A stretch of DNA of 64,000 nt. Origin: JAAYOS01 sp050950785 (GTDB lineage: Bacteria; Bacillota; Clostridia; Oscillospirales; JAAYOS01). This document shows positions 35,333 to 44,104 of the stretch, piece by piece (positions within the stretch are counted from its first letter, which is position 1; every line of letters begins with the position of its first letter). Location: contig JBMNIG010000004.1 of assembly GCA_050950785.1 (NCBI GenBank), forward strand, positions 1 through 64,000, in the 5' to 3' direction. The notes beneath the pieces were generated by a model, which saw only the letters and a program-made list of their open reading frames with translations, searched no databases and was not told where the DNA came from. The translations under genes and the position numbers were made by a program.

Positions 35333-35350
35333 GAGTATTGCAGCTTATTC

Positions 35351-37315
35351 CTAAACAGCTTCTACTTCAGCTCCGTTCGTAAACTGACTGTTATACAGAT
35401 CGTAATAGAAGCCCTTTCTGTCCAATAGTTCCTCATGGGTTCCTTTTTCGATAATTGAACCATTGTTCATAACGAGAATAATATCGGCATTGCGGATAGT
35501 GGAAAGCCTGTGGGCTATAACGAAACTGGTCCGTCCCTTTTTCAGCTTTGCAAGTGCGTTTTGTATGAGAACTTCAGTTCGAGTGTCAACACTTGACGTA
35601 GCCTCGTCCAATATCAATATTGATGGATCGGAAAGGAAAGCCCGTGCAATAGTCAAAAGTTGCTTTTGACCTTGAGATATGTTTGAAGCTTCTTCGTTGA
35701 GAACAGTGTTATACCCGTCGGGAAGAGTACGTATAAAGTGATCGGCGCATGCGGCGACTGCTGCACGGACGATCTCTTCGTCGGTGGCATCGGTTTTTCC
35801 ATAGGATATGTTATCCTTTATTGTGCCATTGAATAGCCAGGTGTCTTGGAGTACCATTCCAAAAATGCTCCGCAAACCACCCCTTGTCATATCCTTGATA
35901 TCAACACCGTCTATTGTAATGCGGCCATCCATGACGTCATAGAAGCGCATAAGCAGGTTTACAAGGGTTGTCTTTCCGGCACCGGTTGGTCCCACGATGG
36001 CAACGGTTTGCCCGGGCTTTACATCAATGCTCAAATCTTCCATTAGTATCTTGTCTTCCGAGTACCCAAAGCGTATATTCTCAAATCGAACTGCACCTTC
36101 GGGATTGGTTATATCCTGAGGACTGGATGTTTCCGGAACTTCCTCCGGCTCGTCAAGGATTTCGAAGATCCGCTCGGCAGAAGCGATTGTGGATTGTATT
36201 ACGTTTGCAATGTTTGAAGTTTGTGTGATGGGCTGGTTGAAAAGGCGAACATACTGCATAAATGCCTGCATATCACCAAGGTTGATAGTCCTTCTGGAGA
36301 CAAATATTCCACCAACGATACACATCGCAACATATCCAAGATTGCCCAGGAACTGCATTATTGGCATTATCATACCTGATATGAAGTTGGCTCTACGGGA
36401 AAAGGTGTAGTACATTTGATTTATTTGCTCAAACTCATCTATCGAGTCTTTCTCGCGATTAAAAACCTTAACTATTTTATGACCCGTAAACATTTCCTCT
36501 ACGTGACTGTTGAGATCTCCAAGTGCAGTCTGTTGAGCTATAAAGTAGCGCTGTGACTTTGGAGCTATAACATAAACAACGACAAGGTAAAGGGGAGTAA
36601 TAAGTAGGGCAATGAGCGTCAAAACGGGACTTATGCTCAACATCATGATCAGAACGCCTACGAGAGTTATTATTGAAGATACGATCGTCGTAACGCTCAT
36701 CTGAAGAGTTGAGGATACGTTATCAACGTCGTTAGTGATCCGACTCAATACTTCACCATGTGTATGTGAATCGTAGAATTTTAAGGGAAGCTTTGAAAGC
36801 TTTGCTTCAATGTCGCGCCTAAAGTTGAAAACTAGTTTCTGGGATATGGTAGCGACAATAAATTGCTGCAAGAATGAGAAGAGGGATGTAAATACGTAAA
36901 TACTACCCAATATCAGGAGTGTGCGGTATAAAGCAGTAAAATTTATTCCATCGCTTCCTTTGGCGACACCTTGCTCGATTATGGTGATAGCGTTGCCCTG
37001 AACTCGAGGCGAGATCACTGTAATTAGTGAGGTGCAGATCGATAGCAAAGCGATCAATGCAATTCCCCACCAAAAGGGCTTTAGATATTTAAGGACCCGT
37101 TTAAGCGTGCCTTTAAAATCCTTGGCTTTTTCGCCGGGCATACCCATAGGCCCGCCGTGCCTTCTGAATCCACCTGGTGGGCCCATATGACGTCGTGTTC
37201 GACGGCGCTCATGCAATGCCTGCACGGGATCTTTCCCGCGGCTGTATTTTGACTGATACTCTACAGGAAAGGGAGAGCCTTTGTCCGGAATTTTTGCTTT
37301 TCTGTTATCACTCAT
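35351..37315 (-). CDS. ABC exporter half-transporter, canonical ATP site partner
   Basis: 654 residues: a basic Gly/Pro/His-rich N-terminal extension (1-70) with RRHMGPPGGFRRHGGPMG, six membrane helices (about 85-385) and an ATPase domain. Walker A is GPTGAGKTTLVNLL, signature NISQGQKQLLTIARAF, and Walker B plus catalytic Glu ILILDEATSSVD. It forms a heterodimer with the product of the preceding gene, whose stop it overlaps by four bases. Efflux of drugs, peptides or lipids is likely; the MarR gene at the operon start suggests induction by a toxic compound. Confidence 0.88.
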   Translation of the reverse strand: MSDNRKAKIPDKGSPFPVEYQSKYSRGKDPVQALHERRRTRRHMGPPGGFRRHGGPMGMPGEKAKDFKGTLKRVLKYLKPFWWGIALIALLSICTSLITVISPRVQGNAITIIEQGVAKGSDGINFTALYRTLLILGSIYVFTSLFSFLQQFIVATISQKLVFNFRRDIEAKLSKLPLKFYDSHTHGEVLSRITNDVDNVSSTLQMSVTTIVSSIITLVGVLIMMLSISPVLTLIALLITPLYLVVVYVIAPKSQRYFIAQQTALGDLNSHVEEMFTGHKIVKVFNREKDSIDEFEQINQMYYTFSRRANFISGMIMPIMQFLGNLGYVAMCIVGGIFVSRRTINLGDMQAFMQYVRLFNQPITQTSNIANVIQSTIASAERIFEILDEPEEVPETSSPQDITNPEGAVRFENIRFGYSEDKILMEDLSIDVKPGQTVAIVGPTGAGKTTLVNLLMRFYDVMDGRITIDGVDIKDMTRGGLRSIFGMVLQDTWLFNGTIKDNISYGKTDATDEEIVRAAVAACADHFIRTLPDGYNTVLNEEASNISQGQKQLLTIARAFLSDPSILILDEATSSVDTRTEVLIQNALAKLKKGRTSFVIAHRLSTIRNADIILVMNNGSIIEKGTHEELLDRKGFYYDLYNSQFTNGAEVEAV

Positions 37316-39042
37316 GCCAATTCCTCCTCACTGAGCTGAGAAGTGACGATTTCACGGTAAACTTCACAATTGTTTAGAAGTTCTTTGTGCGTACCGTAAC
37401 CTACCATGTTACCGTTATCGAGAACAATAATGCGATCAGCATTCATAACCGTGCTAACACGCTGTGCAACGATGAAAACGGTGGAATTTTTTGTGATAGG
37501 TTTTAGTGCTGCTCTTAAATTTGCATCAGTTCTAAAGTCGAGCGCAGAAAAAGAGTCATCGAAAATATAAATTTCAGGTCGTTTTACGATAGCTCTTGCA
37601 ATTGATATGCGCTGTTTTTGACCACCTGACACATTGGTTGCATCCTGTGACAGATAGGAGTCGAAGCCATCCTCCATTTCGTCAATAAAGGTTGTGGCCT
37701 GTGCGATGTCGGCGGCGTATCGAATCTCCTCATCGGAGGCATCCGCCTTGCCATATCTGATATTGTCGGCGATAGATCCTGTGAACAGGATCGCTTTTTG
37801 AGGGATATATCCAATTTTGGACCGAAGTTCTTCCTGGGTCATCTCGCGAATGTTGACACCATCAACATAGATTTTCCCGCTCTCGATCTCATAGAAACGA
37901 GGGATCAGATTTACAAGCGTGGACTTACCAGATCCTGTACCACCGATTACGGCTACCGTTTCACCCGGATTGGCTTCAAATGAAATATCGTTCAGTACCG
38001 GCTCTTCGGCACCCGGATATCGGAATGTAACATTTTCAAAACGCACATATCCCTTTAGATGTTCCACAGGTGACTTAGGGTTCTCCGGATCTTTAACTTC
38101 TGATTCCATATTCAGTACTTCAGATATCCTTCGTGCGGATACGGCCGCCCGGGGCAGCATCCCAAATAACATGGATGCCATCATAAGGGAAAACATTATC
38201 TGAGTTGCGTATTGGATAAAAGCCATGAGATCTCCGGTTCTCATGTGTCCGCCTTCAATTCTGATCGAACCAAATACGAAAATCGCAAGTATGGCAAAAT
38301 TTATTGTGATCATAGTAAAGGGCTGCATAGCTGCCATACGCCGAAACGCGGTAAGGGAGGTTTTTGTCAAATCACGGTTTGCGTTATTGAATCGATCTTT
38401 TTCGTGGTCGATCCGATTGAATGCACGGATAACACGAACGCCTGACAGCAATTCCCTGATAACACGGTTTACTCTGTCTAACTTAGTCTGTATTTGTTTA
38501 AATATAGGTGTGACCCAACGAATGTTGAATATAATTATTATCAACATTATCGGTACTGCAACTACAAATACCAGTGACAATGTGGGATCTTTTGAAACCG
38601 CCATAATAACTCCGCCGATCATGTGAAGGGGAGAGGAAACGATTGTACGAAGCATGAACATTACAAGCATCTGCATCTGAATGATATCGTTTGTGTTGCG
38701 TGTGATAAGGGATGAGACACCTATTTTGTCAGACTCATGCAGAGAGAAATTTGTGATCTTATTGAAAACATCTGACCGCAAATCACGACCAAAGCTCATT
38801 GCAGCCTTAGAGGTCAGATAGTTTGATGAAATAGAACAAAGCATTATCAATAGTGAGATCAGCAGCATTTTTAAGCCGGTTTTCAATATAAAATTCGTGT
38901 CTCCGCTGGGAATTCCTTCATTGACTATTGTCGACATCAGGTTGGGAAGCGACAGGTCAAGTATAGAAGAGACAAACAAAAACAGGATTGCCAATAAAAT
39001 ATAGTATTTATATGGCTTCAGTTTGGCCAACAGTTTGGACAA
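37312..39042 (-). CDS. ABC exporter half-transporter with degenerate ATP site
   Basis: 576 residues: six membrane helices (about 15-320) and an ATPase domain with Walker A GGTGSGKSTLVNLI and signature VSGGQKQRISIARAI. Walker B ends IYIFDDSFSALD, so Asp replaces the catalytic Glu, the mark of the degenerate site in heterodimeric exporters such as BmrC/BmrD and TM287/288. The partner is the next gene, overlapped by ATGA. It lies 47 bp after the MarR-type regulator gene on the same strand. Confidence 0.88.
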   Translation of the reverse strand: MSKLLAKLKPYKYYILLAILFLFVSSILDLSLPNLMSTIVNEGIPSGDTNFILKTGLKMLLISLLIMLCSISSNYLTSKAAMSFGRDLRSDVFNKITNFSLHESDKIGVSSLITRNTNDIIQMQMLVMFMLRTIVSSPLHMIGGVIMAVSKDPTLSLVFVVAVPIMLIIIIFNIRWVTPIFKQIQTKLDRVNRVIRELLSGVRVIRAFNRIDHEKDRFNNANRDLTKTSLTAFRRMAAMQPFTMITINFAILAIFVFGSIRIEGGHMRTGDLMAFIQYATQIMFSLMMASMLFGMLPRAAVSARRISEVLNMESEVKDPENPKSPVEHLKGYVRFENVTFRYPGAEEPVLNDISFEANPGETVAVIGGTGSGKSTLVNLIPRFYEIESGKIYVDGVNIREMTQEELRSKIGYIPQKAILFTGSIADNIRYGKADASDEEIRYAADIAQATTFIDEMEDGFDSYLSQDATNVSGGQKQRISIARAIVKRPEIYIFDDSFSALDFRTDANLRAALKPITKNSTVFIVAQRVSTVMNADRIIVLDNGNMVGYGTHKELLNNCEVYREIVTSQLSEEELA

Positions 39043-39089
39043 AGAACATTCGACCCCTTTCGTTATATCGGTCTTTTACTTGTTTATTT

Positions 39090-39665
39090 CTAAGATTCAT
39101 CGAGGGAAGATTGTGGGTGGTTGCCCTTGAAGTGGGGATTATTACCATGAAACGGAGGATATTTATACCGATGTTTTTTGTGCTTATATGGCGGACTCTC
39201 GCTGCCATCGTGTTCTGTACTCTCCCTTTCAAAGAAGAAATCGGACGTCTTGGTTAGCAGTGTAATCAATGTTTCAGTGTTCTCCCTGCCCAAATGTTCG
39301 GCCAGTTGGTTGATATTCTGCTCCATAACTGCGCGCTGTTGTCTTAATGTCTCGCGTCCTTTTTCCGATAATGCAAGGTTTACTGCACGTTTATCATCCT
39401 TAGCCTGTGTTCTTATTACAAAGCCCTGATCCTCAAGATTGTTGATGTGCTGTGATATTGTCGGCGGTGAAACCCTCATGATATGGCTGAGGTCTGAAAT
39501 CCTAAGGGGCTTTCCGGTATGGGAAGATCGGTCAATGCCAATGAGTATACCGGTTTCGGTCCTTGTTAGACCTGGGGCTGCGACAATATGCCACGGAGTT
39601 TTGAGAAAACGGAAAAACGCCGACAGGAGTCTGTAGGATAGAGAATCCTGTGGTTGAGGATGCAT
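39090..39665 (-). CDS. MarR-family regulator with His-rich tail
   Basis: 191 residues. A winged helix-turn-helix MarR core covers residues 30-145 (LRISDLSHIMRVSPPTISQHI for the recognition helix, QAKDDKRAVNLALSEKGRE for the wing). The last 40 residues form an unusual hydrophilic tail rich in His, Pro, Lys and Tyr, which could bind metal or simply be disordered. It starts with a perfect AAGGAGGTG site. It heads the operon of the two ABC half-transporters and probably represses it and itself from the palindrome upstream. Confidence 0.85.
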   Translation of the reverse strand: MHPQPQDSLSYRLLSAFFRFLKTPWHIVAAPGLTRTETGILIGIDRSSHTGKPLRISDLSHIMRVSPPTISQHINNLEDQGFVIRTQAKDDKRAVNLALSEKGRETLRQQRAVMEQNINQLAEHLGRENTETLITLLTKTSDFFFERESTEHDGSESPPYKHKKHRYKYPPFHGNNPHFKGNHPQSSLDES

Positions 39666-39721
39666 TTTTTCACCTCCTTGCTGTTGAATAAAAATACGTA
39701 GGCAACCAAATAAATAGGTAA

Positions 39722-39734
39722 CCTAATAATTAGG
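39722..39734. promoter_or_regulatory. Candidate MarR operator
   Basis: CCTAATAATTAGG is a perfect odd palindrome 57 bp before the regulator start; related half-sites (AGGTAACCTA, ACCTAAT) flank it on both sides. Confidence 0.45.
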
Positions 39735-40028
39735 CTCTCTAAATAATACACCTAATGATTTTCGTTGTCAATACATTTTTTTGAAATTTATTACACATTA
39801 AAATAATCTGATCTTCGGGCTTCAAACAGACTTTTGTAGATGTACTGCGAATGACAAGTAAACTTGTACATTATATGCTATGGATCATTTTTGAAAATCG
39901 ATCGATTTGAAGCTGCTTCTTTAAGCATATCAAAGGTGGCGTCGATATTGATTTTGCGAATCGGATATGATAAACTCAATAAGTTAATTAAAACAGTTGT
40001 TAATATAGTATAAAGTGGTGATTTCGTG
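39735..40028. other. Intergenic region before valS
   Basis: About 290 bp between the divergent MarR-operon and valS. No T-box features (specifier stem, GGTGG-NACC bulge, terminator) are recognisable. Promoters for valS are probably near 39985-40015 (TTGTTA ... TATAAA region). Confidence 0.4.
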
Positions 40029-42683
40029 ATGTCTGATACTATCAGAAATGAGCTTCCCAAAACATACGATCCTGCTTCGGTGGAAAGCCGCATTTATGCA
40101 ATGTGGCAGGACGGTGGACATTTTAAAGCCCAACCTTATGCTACTAAAGAGGACGGTACACAAAAAGAGCCTTTTACAATAGTAATACCTCCGCCGAACG
40201 TTACCGGTCAGCTCCACATGGGACATGCCCTGGATGAGACATGGCAGGATGTTCTTATTAGGTTTAAACGCATGCAGGGGTATGAGGCGCTTTGGGTGCC
40301 GGGTACAGACCATGCAGGCATCGCGACTCAAATAAAGCTTGAAGAGCATCTTCGTGAAAACGAAGGCCTGACCCGCTACGACCTGGGACGTGAGAAATTT
40401 GTAGAGCGCGTCTGGGATTGGAAGAGACAGTATGGGTCACGCATTGTGGAACAGCTGAAGAGTTTAGGCTCATCATGCGATTGGTCACGCGAGCGTTTCA
40501 CTATGGATGAGGGTCTCTCAAGGGCGGTACGCGAGGTCTTTGTGCGCCTGTATGAAAAGGGCCTTATCTATAAAGGTAATCGAATAATAAACTGGTGTCC
40601 AATGTGCCGCACTGCACTGTCGGACGCCGAAGTCGAATATTCTGAGAAACTTGGACACCTATGGCATATACGCTATCCTGTCAAAGATTCTGATGAGTAT
40701 CTTGTTGTAGCAACTACAAGGCCTGAAACTATGTTGGGTGACACAGCTGTTGCCGTACATCCGGATGATGAACGTTACTCACATTTGATTGGAAAGACAG
40801 TCATTCTTCCGCTTGTCGGACGTGAGATCCCTATTATTGCGGACGAATATGTTGATATGGAATTTGGAACGGGATGTGTCAAAATAACACCAAGTCACGA
40901 CCCCAACGACTTTGAGGTCGGAAAGCGGCATGGGCTTGACGAAATTTTAGTCCTGGATGAGAACGCAATAATCAATGAAAATGGCGGTATATATCAGGGC
41001 CTTGAAAGATATAAGGCAAGGAAAAAGGTTGTAGAGGACTTAGAAAACGGCGGATATTTAGTAAATATCGAAGATCATAACCACAACGTAGGTGAATGCT
41101 ATCGTTGCGGTAATACCGTCGAGCCTATCACTTCCGATCAGTGGTTTGTTAAGATGGAACCTCTTGCAGGCCCTGCTATGGACATTGTAAGAAGTGGAAA
41201 AATAAGCTTTGTGCCCGAAAGGTTTACCAAGATATATATGAACTGGATGGAAGCAACGAGGGATTGGTGTATCTCACGTCAGCTTTGGTGGGGACACAGA
41301 ATACCTGCGTTTTATTGTGATGACTGCGGGCACATGCATGTAAGCAGGGAAGACGTGGCCATTTGTGAAAAATGCGGATCCGCCAATATAAGGCAGGATG
41401 AAGACGTCTTGGATACGTGGTTTAGCTCCGCGCTATGGCCGTTTTCCACACTGGGTTGGCCGGACAAAACTGACGACTTAGATTACTTCTTCCCAACTGA
41501 CGTACTTGTGACCGGATATGATATTATCGGTTTCTGGGTCTCACGCATGATATTCTCAAGTGTTGAGCATATGGGGGCTGAGCCTTTCCATACCGTATTG
41601 ATTCATGGGCTTGTCCGAGATGCACAGGGCCGCAAAATGTCCAAGTCGCTAGGGAACGGGATCGATCCGATGGAGGTCATCGAAAATTATGGTGCGGATG
41701 CCCTTCGGATGGCACTTCTGATCGGCAACAGCCCGGGCAACGATATGCGTTTTTCAGATGAGAAGATCGAGTCTATGCGAAACTTTGCAAATAAATTGTG
41801 GAACGCATCCCGATTCGTTCTTATGAATCTATCGATCGACAATATTGAACTGCCCGACAGCTTGAGATCTGAGGACAAGTGGATTTTGTCAAAATACAAT
41901 GATCTCGTTGCAGACGTGACCTCCAATATGGAGAAGTATGAGATAGGTCTTGCGGCACAGAAATTGTATGAATTTCTATGGGAGACCTTCTGCGATTGGT
42001 ATATAGAGCTGACAAAGCAAAGACTTTACAGTGGTGGTGAAGAAAAGCGCGATGCCGAAAAGGTGTTGGCATATGTGCTCTCCGGAACACTAAAGCTTCT
42101 ACACCCGTTTATGCCCTTTATTACTGAAGAAATATGGCAGTCGCTGCCGGGAGAGAAGCCTGCATTGATCGTTGCTCCATGGCCCGAATACGACAGCGCT
42201 CTGAACTTTTCCGATATCGAAAGAGAAGTTGAAACTGTCATGGCTGCCATTAGATTGATACGCAACAGACGCGCAGAGATGAATGTTCCACCCTCCAAAA
42301 AGGCAAGTGTGCAGCTCCTGACAGAGAATCGCGGGATTTTTGAAAGCATGTTTGAAAGTTTCTGCAAGCTTGCATATGCCTCAGATGTGGTTTTTCTCGA
42401 TGAATCTCCTGCAGAGCTTCGAGGATATACAACTGCCGCTACAGATGATACACGTATTTTTATCCCCATGTCGGAACTGGTTGACACCAAAAAGGAAATT
42501 GAACGCCTTGAGCGGGAGTTGGCTAAAGCAGAAAAGGAACTTCAGATCATAACAAAGAAGCTTCAAAATCCCGGATTTCTTACAAAAGCACCTGCTGCAG
42601 TTGTAGCTGCCGAGAAGGAGAAAGAGAAGTCCATCCATTCAGTTATTGAAAAAATCAACGAAAATCTGGCCGGTCTTAGATAG
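40029..42683 (+). CDS. valS: Valyl-tRNA synthetase
   Basis: A class I aminoacyl-tRNA synthetase of 884 residues. PPNVTGQLHMGHALD carries the HIGH motif (about residue 50), an editing (CP1) domain follows (TTRPETMLGDTAVAVHP, about 236-252), RKMSKSLGNG gives the KMSKS loop (about 535) and a C-terminal coiled-coil arm (KKEIERLERELAKAEKEL) ends the protein. ATG 40029 follows directly on a GTG that could also start. First gene of a pair with folC, 24 bp downstream. Confidence 0.97.
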   Translation: MSDTIRNELPKTYDPASVESRIYAMWQDGGHFKAQPYATKEDGTQKEPFTIVIPPPNVTGQLHMGHALDETWQDVLIRFKRMQGYEALWVPGTDHAGIATQIKLEEHLRENEGLTRYDLGREKFVERVWDWKRQYGSRIVEQLKSLGSSCDWSRERFTMDEGLSRAVREVFVRLYEKGLIYKGNRIINWCPMCRTALSDAEVEYSEKLGHLWHIRYPVKDSDEYLVVATTRPETMLGDTAVAVHPDDERYSHLIGKTVILPLVGREIPIIADEYVDMEFGTGCVKITPSHDPNDFEVGKRHGLDEILVLDENAIINENGGIYQGLERYKARKKVVEDLENGGYLVNIEDHNHNVGECYRCGNTVEPITSDQWFVKMEPLAGPAMDIVRSGKISFVPERFTKIYMNWMEATRDWCISRQLWWGHRIPAFYCDDCGHMHVSREDVAICEKCGSANIRQDEDVLDTWFSSALWPFSTLGWPDKTDDLDYFFPTDVLVTGYDIIGFWVSRMIFSSVEHMGAEPFHTVLIHGLVRDAQGRKMSKSLGNGIDPMEVIENYGADALRMALLIGNSPGNDMRFSDEKIESMRNFANKLWNASRFVLMNLSIDNIELPDSLRSEDKWILSKYNDLVADVTSNMEKYEIGLAAQKLYEFLWETFCDWYIELTKQRLYSGGEEKRDAEKVLAYVLSGTLKLLHPFMPFITEEIWQSLPGEKPALIVAPWPEYDSALNFSDIEREVETVMAAIRLIRNRRAEMNVPPSKKASVQLLTENRGIFESMFESFCKLAYASDVVFLDESPAELRGYTTAATDDTRIFIPMSELVDTKKEIERLERELAKAEKELQIITKKLQNPGFLTKAPAAVVAAEKEKEKSIHSVIEKINENLAGLR

Positions 42684-42707
42684 AATAACCGAAAGGAATT
42701 GAGAAGT

Positions 42708-44006
42708 TTGAATTACGCTGAAGCGCTGGAATATATTCATGGAACTAAAAAGTACTCCACAAAACCCGGACTTTTACGTATAGAAAATCTGCTGCGTGAA
42801 ATGGGCGATCCCCACAAAAAGATGAAATATGTACACATCGCCGGCACAAACGGCAAGGGTAGCTCAACCGCGATGATGGGTTCTGTACTAATACAAGCAG
42901 GCTATAAAACAGGACTCTTTATTTCCCCGTATCTTGAGCGATTCAACGAAAGAATGCAGATAAACAACAATCCAATTTCCGACGATGATCTCGTAAAATT
43001 TACGATGAAAACAAAAAATCATATCGCAGATATGCTTGACAAGGGCATGCTCCATCCTACTGAGTTTGAGCTCCTAACGGCAATGGCCTTTGACTACTGG
43101 GCAGCAAACGGCTGTGATTTTGTTTCCCTTGAGGTCGGAATGGGCGGTCGACTTGATGCTACGAACGTTATTGACGCTCCTGAAGTAGCAATGATCGTTT
43201 CGATATCCTTTGACCACACCCATTACCTGGGCAATACATTAAGTGAAATTGCGTGGGAAAAGTGCGGCATTGTAAAGCCGGGGACTGAAGTCGTCTGTTA
43301 TGCAGATCAGCCACAGGAAGCGCTGGATAAAATCAGAGAGATCTGCATTGAACGCGGTGCGCCTTTGATCGTGCCAAACAAAGAGGAAGTTAAAATTATT
43401 GAAACCGGACTGTTTGGTTCCAGGATTTCATACAAGGGGATAGAAACCACCGTTCCCCTTATGGGAGCCCATCAAGTGTACAATGCAATTGGAGTGATCG
43501 AAGCTGCACGAGCGCTTGCAAGGCGTGGATATAATATTACCGACGAAATAATTGCTAAGGGAATTGCAGAAACAAAATGGGTGGGGAGACTGGAGCCCAT
43601 ATGCAGCTCACCCTATTGTATAATAGATGCCGCTCACAATCCGGATTCTGTTCGTTCATTGGCGCAAACTATCGATACGTTGTTCAAAGACCGTAAAATA
43701 GTAGCTGTCATGGGAATGCTCGCAGATAAAAATTATGCCCTTTGCATACCCGAGATAGCCCGCAGATGTGAAATCTTTGTTGCTGCACAGCCTGATAGTC
43801 CGAGAGCTCTTGACGTAAACGAGACAGCAAGGTTAGCAGCAGAGCATTGCTCTAATGTATTTGCCCAATCCTCAATTCAGGAAGCTGTCGACAAAGCTTT
43901 TGAACTGGCGGGAGAAGATGGTATGGTTTTGATCTGCGGCTCACTTTATCTCATTGGCGAAGCAAAAACATACATACGCAGTCTAAAATCAAAAGCCGTG
44001 GGTTGA
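42708..44006 (+). CDS. folC: Folylpolyglutamate synthase / dihydrofolate synthase
   Basis: Adds glutamate to folates. About 432 residues, Mur-ligase fold. The P-loop is HIAGTNGKGSSTAM (about residues 43-56), with FISPYLERFNERM (about 72), VSLEVGMGGRLDATNV (about 137) and IDAAHNPDS (about 305). TTG 42708 is chosen because AAAGGA lies ten bases upstream; TTG 42699 is too near that site. It follows valS closely, the arrangement seen in Bacillus and clostridia, and its stop codon lies inside a terminator hairpin. Confidence 0.93.
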   Translation: MNYAEALEYIHGTKKYSTKPGLLRIENLLREMGDPHKKMKYVHIAGTNGKGSSTAMMGSVLIQAGYKTGLFISPYLERFNERMQINNNPISDDDLVKFTMKTKNHIADMLDKGMLHPTEFELLTAMAFDYWAANGCDFVSLEVGMGGRLDATNVIDAPEVAMIVSISFDHTHYLGNTLSEIAWEKCGIVKPGTEVVCYADQPQEALDKIREICIERGAPLIVPNKEEVKIIETGLFGSRISYKGIETTVPLMGAHQVYNAIGVIEAARALARRGYNITDEIIAKGIAETKWVGRLEPICSSPYCIIDAAHNPDSVRSLAQTIDTLFKDRKIVAVMGMLADKNYALCIPEIARRCEIFVAAQPDSPRALDVNETARLAAEHCSNVFAQSSIQEAVDKAFELAGEDGMVLICGSLYLIGEAKTYIRSLKSKAVG

Positions 44007-44019
44007 CCCATGGCTTTTT
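43992..44019 (+). terminator. Terminator overlapping the end of folC
   Basis: AAAGCC/GGCTTTTT and TGGGT/ACCCA pair around the folC stop (44004-44006), followed by a T-run. Confidence 0.8.
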
Positions 44020-44104
44020 GAGTGTGCACATAATCCTATGCATTGGGTAATAATAAGAAGGGTGATGCCAAAAAATCTATACTAACATAGAAAAAGGAGT
44101 TTAT

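Noticed and set aside
39735..40028. T-box leader for valS
   Set aside because: GGTGGCGTC at about 39936 vaguely recalls the T-box bulge, but there is no specifier stem, no matching NACC sequence and no terminator before the start codon.
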